From NCBI GenBank assembly GCA_024734555.1, contig JANPWX010019792.1, positions 1,473,597 through 1,537,596 of the forward strand: DNA of 64,000 nt. Reading direction: 5' to 3'. This DNA is from Trochalopteron elliotii. Taxonomy: Eukaryota > Chordata > Aves > Passeriformes > Leiothrichidae. Numbering within the stretch: the stretch's first letter is position 1; each line of letters opens with the position of its first letter. The position numbers and the translations under genes were made by a program. The notes under the pieces were generated by a model. That model saw nothing but the letters and a program-made list of their open reading frames with translations, did no database searches and was not told where the DNA came from. Below, one piece after another: positions 13,976 to 24,700 of the stretch.

Positions 13976-15592
13976 ATGCAAAGCACTCCAAGTAACTAGT
14001 TCAGAAAATGTGAGTAGAGGTTAGAAGAAAAGCAAGAGCCCAAGTGTCTGAATTCCATGTTTCATTCAGGCACTGACTCAACTTCGGTGATTCATGTCAT
14101 TCCTCATGATTCATTTTTCTTCCTTATACCAGAAAATTACTTACTTCCAGACTGTTGTCTTAATGCTTAATTTATTCATGACCATGAAGACCTTAAAACC
14201 ATCAAATGAAGGGCATTAATTAAATGCAACATGTTACTGATATTCTCCTTACTTGTTATTCACCGTAACTGAGAATGGAATGAAAGCCGAATGTTAGGAT
14301 TAAATTGTGTTGCTAAAAATAGTCAAGAAGTGTATTTCTAAACCTGTAATTTCAAGGTTATCTATTTTCTTTAATATGAAAAACAGATTTGACCTGCAAA
14401 AATTAGGGCCTGACTCAGTCAATCCTCCAGCATATAGGTAAATGCACTGTGACACAGTAGTTAACTTGATAAGAAAGCTGTTGCCAAATAAGATCCTTAC
14501 TATTTTCACCTGCCTGCACAGAGCTTTGTATTCATTACAGTAATTTAAATATTCTGGTGTGTATTATCTCTTTGAACCATACATACAATTGATGTTAATG
14601 AGACTTAAGATGTCACACCACACCACAAACCCACTACAGGCAATTAGCTTTGAATCTATCAGTATGATTTCCACCTAAAAAGCAGTACACTGTATCTTTA
14701 GTCTAAGTAGGGTCTTCATATAAGAACATCTTAACTGATTTTCTTATATTTCACTGATTGCCAACCATTCTTGCTTTGCATGTTTGATGAGGAGGTGCTG
14801 CTAAACTTCTGCATGTTTGGCATTCAATTATATGATGAAAATACTGAGAAAGGAAATGATCCTATTTAGATTAAATAACAACACTGCTTAGAAAAGTTAT
14901 CCAAATTTGACAGAATTAGAATAACAACTTCACTAAAACTATTATAGTTTAGAAGATGAGACAACAGGAATTCTGAAGCTTACTGTATGTGTACTCAGGC
15001 TGACCTGATGCCTTTTAATCTATTAGTTTAGTGATATCCATTATGAAAAAAAGTAATAAGATTGATTGAAATTATGAGGACGTGACTTTGAGTTGAATGG
15101 AACAGGTGGGTTCTGAGCAGGGACTGCTCAGAACTGGGTTCTGAGCAGGGACTTTGTACTGAGATGGCATTTGGAATCTGATACTTTAGATATACTTTGT
15201 CCCTGACAACAGTGGAAAAGGGCTTGCCATGTTCTTGGAAAAAGTCTTGCAGAAAAGTGGCCCAGAAACAGATGTATTATCTTAAGGTGAGAACTTTTTC
15301 TAAAGGAGTTGCCTAAAACTATTTTCCATCTGTATTATCTGTAATTATTAGCTTCAGATGAAGGTGGGGACTTTGCATGTCTTCTTTGTCCTCTTTGTAC
15401 TTAGGAAAAACTTGTATCCAACTGCAAGTCTACACTGAAACTTTTACAATTACATCTTCATTTTGAAGCGGCAGTGACTGAAGGAAAGACCGGAGAGTGA
15501 GATCCAGATGTACAGAGGGGTTCCCAAATTTGGGAACCCATCCAGCAGCCCCCAGGCCTTACCACAACTCCGAGGCCCTCGGGTGACAAACA
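13976..15592. other. AT-rich non-coding sequence
   Basis: No gene or transposon recognised. The only structure noted is a tandem duplication at 15107-15152, listed separately. Confidence 0.5.
15107..15152. repeat. 28-bp tandem duplication
   Basis: The 18-mer gggttctgagcagggact occurs twice, separated by 10 bases that include gctcagaact. This gives about 1.6 copies of a 28-bp unit. It is a small local duplication with no evident function. Confidence 0.85.
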
Positions 15593-16019
15593 GGGGCATG
15601 GCAGGGCTGTGAGGGCATGGCAGGGCTGTGAGGGCACGGCAGGGCACTGGGAGCATGGCAGGACAGTGAGGGCACAGCAGGGCTGTGAGGGCACAGCAGT
15701 GAGAGCGTGGCAGGACAGCAAAGGCATGGCAGGACAGCAAAGGCATGGCAGGACAGTGAGGGCATGGCAGGGCACTGAGGGCATGGCAGGACAGTGAGGG
15801 CATGGCAGGACACTGGGGCATGGCAGGGCACTGAGGGCATGGCAGGGCACTGAGGGCATGGCAGGACACTGGGAGCATGGCAGGACACTGAGGGCATGGA
15901 AGGACACTGGGGCATGGCAGGACACTGGGGCATGGCAGGACACTGAGGGCATGGAAGGACACTGGGGCATGGCAGGACACTGAGGGCATGGCAGGCCTGT
16001 GAGGGCATGGCAGGACAGT
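15593..16019. repeat. 19-bp GC-rich minisatellite, about 22 copies
   Basis: The core unit is gagggcatggcaggacact (19 bp), with 18-bp variants (ggggcatggcaggacact) and substitution variants (cacggcagg, gtgaggg). The unit is much richer in G than the flanking AT-rich DNA and strongly strand-skewed. Because 19 is not divisible by 3 and the minus-strand unit has no stop in any frame, all three minus frames remain open. They give 149-234 codon Pro/Cys/Ala/Leu/Ser-rich frames whose amino-acid pattern repeats every three units. These are repeat artefacts and I do not call them genes. The array ends about 240 bp before the GACA run and the CR1 5' part. Confidence 0.97.
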
Positions 16020-16256
16020 CTGCACGGCAGTTCCTGCAGGCAGGGTGGGTAGGAATGTCTCCCCTCTGACCATCTGGTTGTAGCCAGTCGAGTCAGAAAA
16101 CAGACCCAGTAGCTGGTAGAGGAAGAACAAAGAGATCCTTTCAACCCCAGTCTTTTCAGCATACTAAATTAAGCTTCCTCCGATATGGTATTGACACACC
16201 CTGGAGCTCAGTCCCATGTAGCTGTGAGGGTCACTGACCCAGCCATGCCAGAGGCT

Positions 16257-16319
<63 letters not shown>
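16257..16319. repeat. (GACA)n microsatellite
   Basis: About 15.75 uninterrupted GACA units. It lies at the left limit of the recognisable CR1 5' part. An open frame reads through it as Asp-Arg-Gln-Thr repeats into sequence resembling the start of CR1 ORF1. Runs like this mutate quickly, so copy number probably varies between individuals. Confidence 0.98.
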
Positions 16320-16797
16320 CCACTGGTGGCAGACACAGCTCTCCAGGTCACTGTCTGCCAGGAGTGCCTGGTGCCTCTCCATGAAGCTGGGGCAGAAAGT
16401 CTGCTGTGGTTGAGGAACCTTGTCACCAGGTTAAGAAGGAGCTACAGGAAGAAGCAAACAGGTTACATAGTATTAAAGTGAACCAGTTGTTTTCAGAGAC
16501 ACTATAGCCTTAAGATTCTCAGGAGTCTGGAGCCTCCATTTTAGTGGAGACGCAGGTGGATTCAGAGCCCTGCAGAGGAATTAGTCAAAGGACTGTTAAA
16601 GGGTCTTTATTAATCAAAGGACTAATTAGGGCTGAATTAGTCAAAGGACTGCAAAAGGTCTGTTAAAGATGAAAGCTGGAAGCAGGTCACAGTACATACC
16701 AGGAGGAAGGTTCCTCCTCCTTCCCAGGATTTAACAAAGAGGACTTGTGCATTCCACAACAGGTATGAGGCTCCGGAACTAGAAGACAACTGATGAT

Positions 16798-17356
16798 GTG
16801 AGTGAAGGTCCATCTGGAACTGTGGAGCCTCCTAAAATAACACCCACTGTACCCCACATCATGATGTCCTCTGTTAAGAGGAAAAGAAAGATAGTTTCAA
16901 TAAGAAACTCCCTTCTAAGGGGAATAGAGAGTCCAACATGCAGACCCTCAGCTCACAGGGAAGTCTGCTGTCTCCCAGGAGCTCAGATGGGGGACATCAC
17001 TGGACAACTCTTAATAAAGCCGTCTGATTACTATCTGCTCTTGATTGTTCAAATTGGAAGTAACACAAAGAGAAGTCTGAGGGCAAAGAAAGAAACTTCA
17101 GGGCCCTGGCATGATTGGTAGAGGGGTCAGAAGCACAAGTAGTGATTTCCTCAATTTTTCCAGTAATAACAAATGTTACTGCTAGGACTAGGCAGATACA
17201 TGAACTTGATGTATGGTTCCAAGGTTGGTGAAAAAGTTGGTGCTTGTTGACCATGGGAAGGTCTGTTCAACACCTGGTCCCAGATGAGACACACCTATAT
17301 CAAATGGGAAAAAACAGCTGTAGCACAGGAGCTAGTGGGGCTTGTTGACAAAGGTT
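16798..17356 (+). pseudogene. CR1 ORF1 remnant (esterase-like domain)
   Basis: An intact frame runs 16798-17121 (107 codons). Its homology continues in broken frames to about 17356, ending with the typical phrase AVAQELVGLVDKGLN. Visible blocks are NSLLRGIESPTCRP, REVCCLPGAQ and DYYLLLIVQIGSN. CR1 ORF1 proteins carry an SGNH-type esterase-like domain whose first block normally reads GDSLLRG; here it reads RNSLLRG, so the Gly-Asp before the usual Ser is lost. Downstream stops after the GPWHDW segment separate the two halves. The protein would normally act in the retrotransposition ribonucleoprotein; this copy cannot make it. Confidence 0.85.
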
Positions 17357-17732
17357 TAAACTAAGTTATAAAAGGGGAAGGGTCAAAACCAATCATGAAC
17401 AACGGGATGGTGGCCCAAAACTTGAGGAAATGAGAACTAGTAAGATGTCCTAATATGCTTCACCAGGCACTGGCTACAACGTACTACCCTTGAAATGTTT
17501 CTACACTAATGCACACTGAATCAGGAACAAACACCAGGAACTCAAAACTCAAAGCTTTGGCCCAATCCCAGAGATTTGAAACCACTGGCATAAATGAAAT
17601 CTGATGGGATGAGTCCTGTGACTGGAGTGCTCTGATGAATGGTTACAGGCTCTCCAGGTGGGGTAGACAGGCAGGAGAGGTGGAAGGGCAAAAGAGTCAG
17701 CTCCATACATTCTAACCCTTCTAAAGTATGTA

Positions 17733-17738
17733 AGAGTT
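17733..17738. repeat. Left target-site duplication of the LTR at 17739
   Basis: The left flank is agagtt and the right flank at 18312-18317 is agggtt, a 5 of 6 match. Six-base duplications are typical of ERVK-like (class II) retroviral integration. Confidence 0.75.
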
Positions 17739-18311
17739 TGTTGGAACCCTGGGAGCTGAGAATTTTGGACTTTCTGTGCTAACAGACTCTGGTCTTCAAG
17801 AAAGCACTACATTTTACCTGAGGCCATGGAAGGGGCTTCCAAAACTGAGTGATAACACTGGGATTATGGGTGTGTAGTTTGAATAGAAGTGTGTAATATC
17901 ACAGGGTGGAAAGCTTAGGATTTAAGGTTTTAGTATATAATAATATATATAAAGCAAGATGGAGGATTTAGGGCGTAGGCAAAGTTCTTCTTTTTCACCT
18001 TCTTGTTCATGGGTTTGAGTGGTTTCTTGTAACTGGGTAGAGAAATCCACACAGCGACCACAGGTAGTTGGTTATTGGGTTAAAAGTAAAAATAATCTAG
18101 GTGTCATCTCATAATTGGACAATTTGTGTTTAAAAGACCTTGGAAAGAGTTAGAGATGGAGCCATTTTTCACTTTGCTAGCTAGAATTCACAGCTTGTGA
18201 GGCTGTACTCTGGATAAGAATTAATAAATATCTGAGTCCGAACACAAACCACATCTCCTGAGCATTTATTTCTGGCTCTAGCAGAAATAAAAATAAGACA
18301 ACAAACCCACA
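17739..18311 (+). mobile_element. Solo ERV LTR (family A, copy 1), inserted in CR1
   Basis: The 573-bp unit begins TGTTGGAACCC, ends CCCACA (TG...CA), and is flanked by 6-bp near-identical duplications. It carries TATA-like tatataaag at 17946-17954 and a polyadenylation signal AATAAA at 18223-18228, which sets a plus orientation. A close relative lies at 32939-33508: an 87-base stretch aligned by eye (17954-18040 against 33155-33241) shows five differences. CR1 endonuclease sequence continues directly on both sides with no proviral interior, so this is a solo LTR left after recombination. It inserted after the CR1. The exact ERV family is not known to me; the 6-bp duplication favours ERVK. 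Confidence 0.88.
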
Positions 18312-18317
18312 AGGGTT
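18312..18317. repeat. Right target-site duplication of the LTR at 17739
   Basis: agggtt, matching agagtt at 17733-17738 with one substitution. Confidence 0.75.
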
Positions 18318-20850
18318 AGAATGTATGGACCTCACAGTTGGCAATGGCACAGTTGAGAACCTCTGGGTAAGAACCAAGAGGCAAACAAACAATGCAGATA
18401 ACATCATAGGAGTCTGCTGCAGACTACCCAGCCAGGACAATGGTGCTGATCATTTATTCTTTGAGGAACTAAGGGATGCTTCCAAGTCAACTGCTCTTGT
18501 CCTTATGGGGGACTTCAACTCGTCAGAAATCTACTGGAAACATCACACAGCTGGTACAGCCTCAGCCAGAAGGTTCCTAAAATGACAACTCTATGGAACA
18601 TGTCCTTAGAGAGCAGGCTCAGAAACGTCCTTCTTGATCTACTGTTGGCCAAGAGAAAGGGTCTTGTTAGCCAAGTGGAGATTGGTGGCTGTCTTTGCCG
18701 CAGAGACCATAAAGAGGGTTTAAAATCTCTTTTGATAGGAGAAAAAGCACCAGCAAAACCTCAGCTCTGGACATGAGGAGAGCAGACTTCAGGCTGCTCA
18801 GAGAATCAGTGAGTAAGGAACCCTGGGAAAATGCTTCCACAGATGCTGGTCACTTTTTAGATGTCACCTCCTAAGGGCCAAGGAGCAGGCAATTCCTAAA
18901 TGTTGGAAGTTAATCAGGCAAGGCAGGACAGTTTGGATGAACAAGGATCTTCTCTTGGAAATACAGCAAAAAATGGAAAGTGTGGGCCCAGTGGAAACAA
19001 GGTTAGGTGATGTGGGAGGAATATAAAAATGCTGCTCATCACTGTGGGGAGAAAATTTGTGCAGACAAAGCTCAAGTGGAGTTGAATCTGGCCACAATTG
19101 CGGGGGACAGTAAAAAGAGTTTTTTAAAATATATTAATGGCAATAAGCATTGTAAAAATAAAAGCTTATAATGTGTTGAAGATAGTCGCATCACAAACTG
19201 AGACAGAGACACAGCAGAGGTGTTTATGCCTTTTTTGCCTCTAACACAGAGGATACATCAAGGGGCTCTAAGTGCCCTGAGCTGGAGGACCATGACTGCA
19301 AGAATGATCAACTCCTGTGCAGGATCTGCTGCTCCAGCTGGATCCCTGTAAATCTATGAGGCATAATGGGATTCATCCAAGAGTCCTCAAAGAGCTGCTG
19401 ATGTCATTATGATGCCTCTGTCAATGATTTTTAAGCAGTTTTCAGAATCCAGAGAAGTCCCAGCTGACTTAAAGCTGGCAAGGGTTGTCTCAGTGTTTGA
19501 GAAGCAACAAAAGGAGGACCCTGGAAACTACAGGCCTGTTACAGTCTTACTTCAGTTCCTGTGAAGTTATGGACAAGATCATTCTGGGAGGTATTGAGAA
19601 ACACCTAAAGGATAATGCAGTCGTTGGTCACTGCCAAAGCAGGTTCATGAGACAAAAGACCTGCTTAGCAAACATGATTTGCTTTTTACAAGGTAACACA
19701 ACTAGTTGATTAAGGGAAGCCAGCTGATGTAATCTTCTTGGATTTCAGATACTGTCTGTCACAGAATCCTTCTGGACAAAATGTCTGGCACACAGCTGAA
19801 TAAACACACATCAAGCATTGGGTCAGCAACTGGCTCATGGGTCAGCACAAGGGGTTACAGTGAATGGGGTGACATCAGACTGGTGACATGTCACTAGTGG
19901 AGTTCCACAGGGCTCCATCTTAGGCTCCATGCTCTTCAACATCTTCATTTATGATTTAGATGCAGGACTGGAAGGGATACTAGGCAAGTTTGCAAGCAAT
20001 GCAAAACTAGGAGGAGCTGTTGACTGTCTCAAAGGCCTACAAAAGGTCCTACAGAAAAACTAAAAATTTGAAGGGCTGGACAATCACCAACTGTATGAAG
20101 GTGAAAAAGATTCTGGACCTGGGATGGGACAGTCCTGGATGTGCAGACAGACTGGGAAATGAGACGCTGGAAAGCAGTGCCATGGAAAGGGACCTGGGGG
20201 TCCTGGTCAATGGCAAGTTGAACATGAGCCAGCAGTGCCCTGGCAGCCAGGAGGGCCACCCGTGTCATGGGGACACCAGGGACAGCATCAGCTGGGCAAG
20301 GGAGGGGATTGTCCTGCTCTGCTCTGCTCTGCTCTGGGACAGCCTCACCTCCAGTGCTAGGGGCAGCTCTGGGTGCCAAAATGAAAGAGAGAATATAAAA
20401 CTATTGGGGAGTGCCCAGAGGAAGGTCACGAGGTGAGCCCTTATGAGGAGCAACTGAGGTCACTTGTTCTGTTCAGCCTGGAGGACACCGAGGGGAGACC
20501 TCATAGCAATCTACATCTTCATCATGAGGGGAAGAGGAGGGGCAGGCACTGATCTCTTCTCTGTAACAGGACCTGAGGGAGCAGCCTGAAGTTGTGTCAG
20601 GGAAGGTTTAGGTTGGGTAGTTGAAAAAGTTTCTTCACCCAGAGGGTGTTTGGTCACTGGAACAGACTTCCCATGGAAGTGGCCACAGCACCAGCCTGAC
20701 AGAGCTCAAGAAGGATCTGGACAACATTCTCAGGCATGTAATTGACTACTGAGGATGTTGCTATGCAGGTCCAGGAGTTGGACTTGATGACCCCTCTTGG
20801 TCCGTTCCAACTGAGGATATTCTGCGATTTTGTGATTCTGTGATTCTATT
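18318..20850 (+). mobile_element. CR1 LINE, 3' part to the octamer tail
   Basis: This continues the CR1 interrupted at 17738. It contains the rest of the endonuclease, the linker, the reverse transcriptase and the 3' UTR. The terminal stretch has the CR1 3' hallmark: ggacttgatgacccctcttg, then ttccaactgaggatattc, then short tandem copies of an ATTCTGTG-type octamer at about 20823-20847. Together with 16320-17738 this makes about 3.95 kb of CR1, close to the roughly 4.5 kb full length of the family. A CTCTG run (tgctctgctctgctctgctctg) near 20312-20335 is a small internal microsatellite. Confidence 0.95.
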
Positions 20851-21188
20851 ATGAGCTGCATAAGACTCAGTGCTACCTTTAGCCATTGCTTTTGAAATAA
20901 TGTTGTGATGTGAATCCAAGCCTTCTTTTTTTTTTTTTCTTTTAAAGTTGCTTAAACTACAAGAAGAAAAAACTTGAAATGGGTTACCCACCTATCTAAA
21001 TCTTTTCAGCCACGTCACTCTGCTGGCTCCTCCCTAACACATAGGAGAGAAGTTACCTATCTTCCTTGTCACAGGCTTTCTATAGGCCTCTCTGTCTCCC
21101 ATTCAACATGACAAGATCAACCTCCAGATCTGATCACTCACAATGATCCTACAGAGCTCCATGATGGATCTTCAACACAAAAATTTTT
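20851..21188. other. Spacer between CR1 and LTR
   Basis: AT-rich unique sequence with a T-run of about 14 near 20925-20938. No gene seen. Confidence 0.6.
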
Positions 21189-21193
21189 CTGCT
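21189..21193. repeat. Left target-site duplication (ctgct)
   Basis: Exact match to ctgct at 21793-21797. The match extends to six bases if the first T of the LTR is counted. Confidence 0.8.
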
Positions 21194-21792
21194 TGTTATG
21201 GTTATCATTTAAACTCAGCTGGCAATTACGACCAATTCATCTGCCCACTCACTCCCTCGCTAGCAGGACTAGGGAGAGAATCAGAAGAATAAAACTTAGA
21301 AAACTCATGGGTAGAAGCAAAGACATTTTAATGGGTAACCAAAAGCCACACACACAGAAGGAATGCAAAACGAGGAATTCAGTCACCACTTTCAATGGGC
21401 AGGCAGTTGTTCACCCAATTCCCAGGAAAGCAGGGCTCAAGCACACACAGTGCTGATTTGGGAAATGGCATCAGTCCAAATGTGCCATCCTTCATCCCTC
21501 TTCCCCCACATTTATTTGCTGAATATGATGACATATAATATAGAAAACCCCTATATTATGGTGAGTTGGGCTCAGCTGTGCAGTCTGGGTTTCCTCCTAA
21601 CCCTTTGTGCACCCCCAGCCTTCTTGCTGTCAGGGTGGTGTGAGGAGCAGAAAAAGCCTTTTTGATGTGCAATGGCTTCTCAGCAATAGGCAGAATATCC
21701 CTGTGTTGTCAACACTGTTTCAGCACAAGTCCAAAACATGGCCCCATACCAGCCACCATGCTGAAAATTAACTTCTGTCTCAGAGTTGGACA
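21194..21792 (-). mobile_element. Solo ERV LTR (family B), minus strand
   Basis: This 599-bp unit reads TGTCCAACTC... to ...CATAACA on the minus strand. It matches, as I recall it, a widespread avian ERVK-type LTR: a start preceding AGTTAATTTTC, an ACACTG/GTTTTGGA block, GCTGACTCACC-like segments, a degenerate TATA region (minus-strand CAAATAAAT near 21512-21520, where the family has CATATAAAG), and an ATTAAA signal at 21327-21332. Perfect 5-bp duplications (ctgct) flank it and no internal proviral sequence is attached. Short frames at 21193-21665 and 21662-22012 cross it by chance. The TATA box and CRE-like site are mutated, so the promoter is probably weak or dead. Confidence 0.87.
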
Positions 21793-21797
21793 CTGCT
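21793..21797. repeat. Right target-site duplication (ctgct)
   Basis: Pairs exactly with 21189-21193. Confidence 0.8.
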
Positions 21798-24700
21798 TTA
21801 TGTGTTTTTGCTCTTCACATCTCCTAGGGGTTCTCCTGCTCTGCCTCAGATCAGCCTCATCACCTGTCCTCTTGACACCTACAAAAGACTATATCTTTCT
21901 TAGAAATAAGTTACTAAGTCTTTTGCTCATTAGACAGGATCTTCTGCCTTGTAATTCACTGACAACATTAAATTGTTTATTTTGTCTTACACTGATTCAT
22001 TTTTTTTGTTAATGAAGTCTCTGTATGTAGCTGCAAGTTTTGGGACATCAGTTTGGTTTCAGTTCTCCAAACAGGAACATTACCTCTAGGCAGGAGAACT
22101 GGAGAAGAGCACCACAGCTGAACAGCTATCACTTCTACTATTTACTGAAGAAACAACACACAGCAAGGCTTTGGGAAGATCAGTGCATAGTTATGTTGTG
22201 GAATGCAAAGAAGAAATAAACAACTGAATGGAGAAAAGAGAAAAATAGGAATAGGACAGAAGAAGACTAAGACAGCACAGGAAAAATTAAGACCTCTGAG
22301 ACAAAAAAGAAAGAGTGAAGCTGAAATTGAAGTAAGAACAACAGGGAGCCTAGGAGAAAGACAATATGAAAAAAATCAAAATCCTTACAATCTCTGTAAG
22401 CTCATTTCACTGATGCACCACTGTATTATCAAGTTGAGCTGATGGGTGTTAGACATTTTGCCACGATTTTTTAACTTCCCTGTAGAGACTCAAGAAGCTA
22501 TTTCCATCTGCCTATTAGCACAGCCTGGATCCTCTCTCACAGTAGCCCTGTCCTAGGAGACTGGTGGAGCTCAAGGCCAGATCCTCCCACGTACTCCTGT
22601 GCTTCCATCCACACACCCAATCTACTTCTTGGCACAGCACAGCTAGTTTTTTTCACACTCCTTAGTTTGGATGTTCCCAGTCGTTCCTCCCCCAGTTTTT
22701 CCTGTACAAACAACAGATTGAATTGCATCTGACATGTCGGTTTGATCTACAAAGGGAAAACCAAACTAATAATCCTGCTTATCTCTTCCTTCTGTCAGGC
22801 CTCCCATGCCTCCTTTGCCAGATGTTTTTTCCAGGACTTCTTCCTAGAGATTTCTAATTTTCAGTACAGCTATTCAACTTGGCTTTCTATTGGCTGTCTG
22901 TGTTTCTTCTACATTGTTTTACAAACACCCTGCTAGCTCTTCCATTCTGCTTAAAGCAGTTAGACCATTGCTCCCTTTTCAAACACAGGGAAAATGAAGG
23001 AGGGAAGTTGTGACATTCATAGAAAACATTTTGCCTGCACCAGACCACAAAACCACAGTATGATCTCTTATTATTACTGTAACAAATGTTCTGTGTCAGC
23101 TTCTCATTCCTAGATTTCTCCTTCTGCGTCATGCACACAAAGACTTCAGTGCCTATATATTTTGGTCATAAATAACTTCCTTAGACCCTGGAGTGTGGTG
23201 ACATTTATAAGTTAGGACACACTCAGTGAACTCCATATTGCCTGGCAATACAAGTAAAAAAATCAGCTACAAGTGCTGCATACTGGGGAATTGAATAAAC
23301 TGTGCTGTTTCACTCTGTCTTTTTGCAGGAATAATGTAGTCTTTAATATGTGAAAGGTTCAGGTTGGTGACTTGGAGGTTTTTTGGTTGGTTTTTTTGTT
23401 TTGGGGTTTTTTCTTGTTTTGTTTTTTGTTTGTTTTTTGGGGTTTTTTTGTTGTTGTTTTTTTTTTTATTCTTTGACAAAATGGAAGTGAAGAGAATTTT
23501 CAACAAATAGCATAGGAGAGTGAAAGCTCCTGATTCAGCTTAAAATACTAAATATGGAGTTAATTTCTGTAGATAATTATTTGAAATGTGAATACCAGTG
23601 GAAGTACATATTTGTCAATCAGACAACATAAGGGTTTTTTTGGCCAAGTTGTGTTTCAAAATGCTGTTGTGACTACTACTGAACTAATTTGCTTCCACCC
23701 TTCTAAATAAAAAAATGAAACAATTCACACACATGCTCCTTTCTATCTGAAATTAAAAATTCTGTTATATGTTGATTTCAACTCATAACTAAAGCCTACC
23801 AGGTTTTACATGGAATTCTCTTAATACAAAGTATTCCCATTAGAGTTCATAAGTAAGATTTCCTTTTTGCATGCTTAAGAAAAAGTTGGATTTCATAATT
23901 GCTATCAGAAGTGCTGTCACATCTGGGAACAGACACAACGTTACTATAATTTCACTGTTTCATAACAGAGTAAAATGGATAAAATTTAACTTAACTATGT
24001 GTAATCCTTAAAGTAAATAGCTCAAACTGAGATTGGCTAAATAATCTTGAAAAAAAAAATCCATTCTTGGACATTTCAGCAAAAGGAACTAAATTATCTG
24101 ATTAAATTGCTTGGTCTTGTTTATCTTTTATTAATAATGTAGTCTGGATGGTCTTTAATCTTTTGGGAAGCACACAATTCTTATTCCACTTACAGTAATG
24201 TACATTCCATTATTCTGTGAAATGATCTATACAAAGAAAAAAAATGTTTGCCCTATTGAAGCATCTTTTTTAACAGAAGGAAGTTCTTTTAAACCTTGTC
24301 TGTCCTGCAGGGTGCTGGAAAAGGCTAGTTTTTCTCAACAAATATTACAAGCACTTGGAAGGCAGATGATTTGATCACATGATGAGTAATGAAGTACATG
24401 TTATGAGCAAGTTGGGGGATATTTGCCAGCAGCTGTTTTTTCACTTGGACCTACAGTAACTATTTTTGCAGTAACTATTTCTGACAGTATACAATTGAGT
24501 CAGTTCTGTAGTAAAATCACCACCACCATCAGTACTAGTGATTCATTGACAATTTCTTTCCAACAGTATGAAGAATATATTTAATTCATCATTATACATC
24601 TAAGTACACACTTATTTTTCTGATTCATCCAGTCTTTTATGGCATTCGTATCCCTAAAACATAGAACTCTTTTTTTCCCCAGGCCTTTGAAGGCAAATCT

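Larger units (their letters stand above)
16320..17738 (+). mobile_element. CR1 LINE, 5' part: ORF1 and start of ORF2 (decayed)
   Basis: This is the upstream portion of a plus-strand CR1 non-LTR retrotransposon. The sequence follows the order of an avian CR1: an ORF1-like Cys-containing start at about 16330-16480, an ORF1 core at 16798-17356, a short inter-ORF stretch, and the ORF2 endonuclease start from about 17570. It stops abruptly at 17738, where an LTR is inserted, and resumes at 18312. Most avian CR1 copies are 5'-truncated to a few hundred bases, so a copy reaching ORF1 is uncommon. Reading frames are broken by several stops and indels. The 5' limit is approximate. A local duplication containing aattagtcaaaggactg lies at about 16578-16660. 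Confidence 0.9.
17571..20440 (+). pseudogene. CR1 ORF2 remnant (endonuclease and reverse transcriptase), split by an LTR
   Basis: ORF2 of CR1 encodes an APE-type endonuclease and a reverse transcriptase for target-primed reverse transcription. Endonuclease sequence runs from about 17571 to 17738 and resumes after the LTR. The frame at 18325-18585 shows GVCCRLP and the family motif ALVLMGDFN, followed by YW and RRFLK. Reverse-transcriptase blocks appear at 19485-19709 (IILGGIEKHLKDN, CLANMICF) and at about 19890-20030 (SGVPQGS-like, then LFNIF). The catalytic FADD box reads FASN at 19989-20000, so both Asp residues are gone. The C-terminal block RDLGVLVNGKLNMSQQC lies near 20190-20240. Several frameshifts and stops are present. 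The element is clearly dead. Confidence 0.92.

Noticed and set aside
15450..16162. Three overlapping minus-strand frames of 149-234 codons, Cys/Pro/Ala-rich
   Set aside because: They are created by the 19-bp minisatellite, whose unit lacks stops and shifts frame every copy.
16257..16319. CRISPR-like array
   Set aside because: Simple tetranucleotide repeat without spacers in a vertebrate-type genome.
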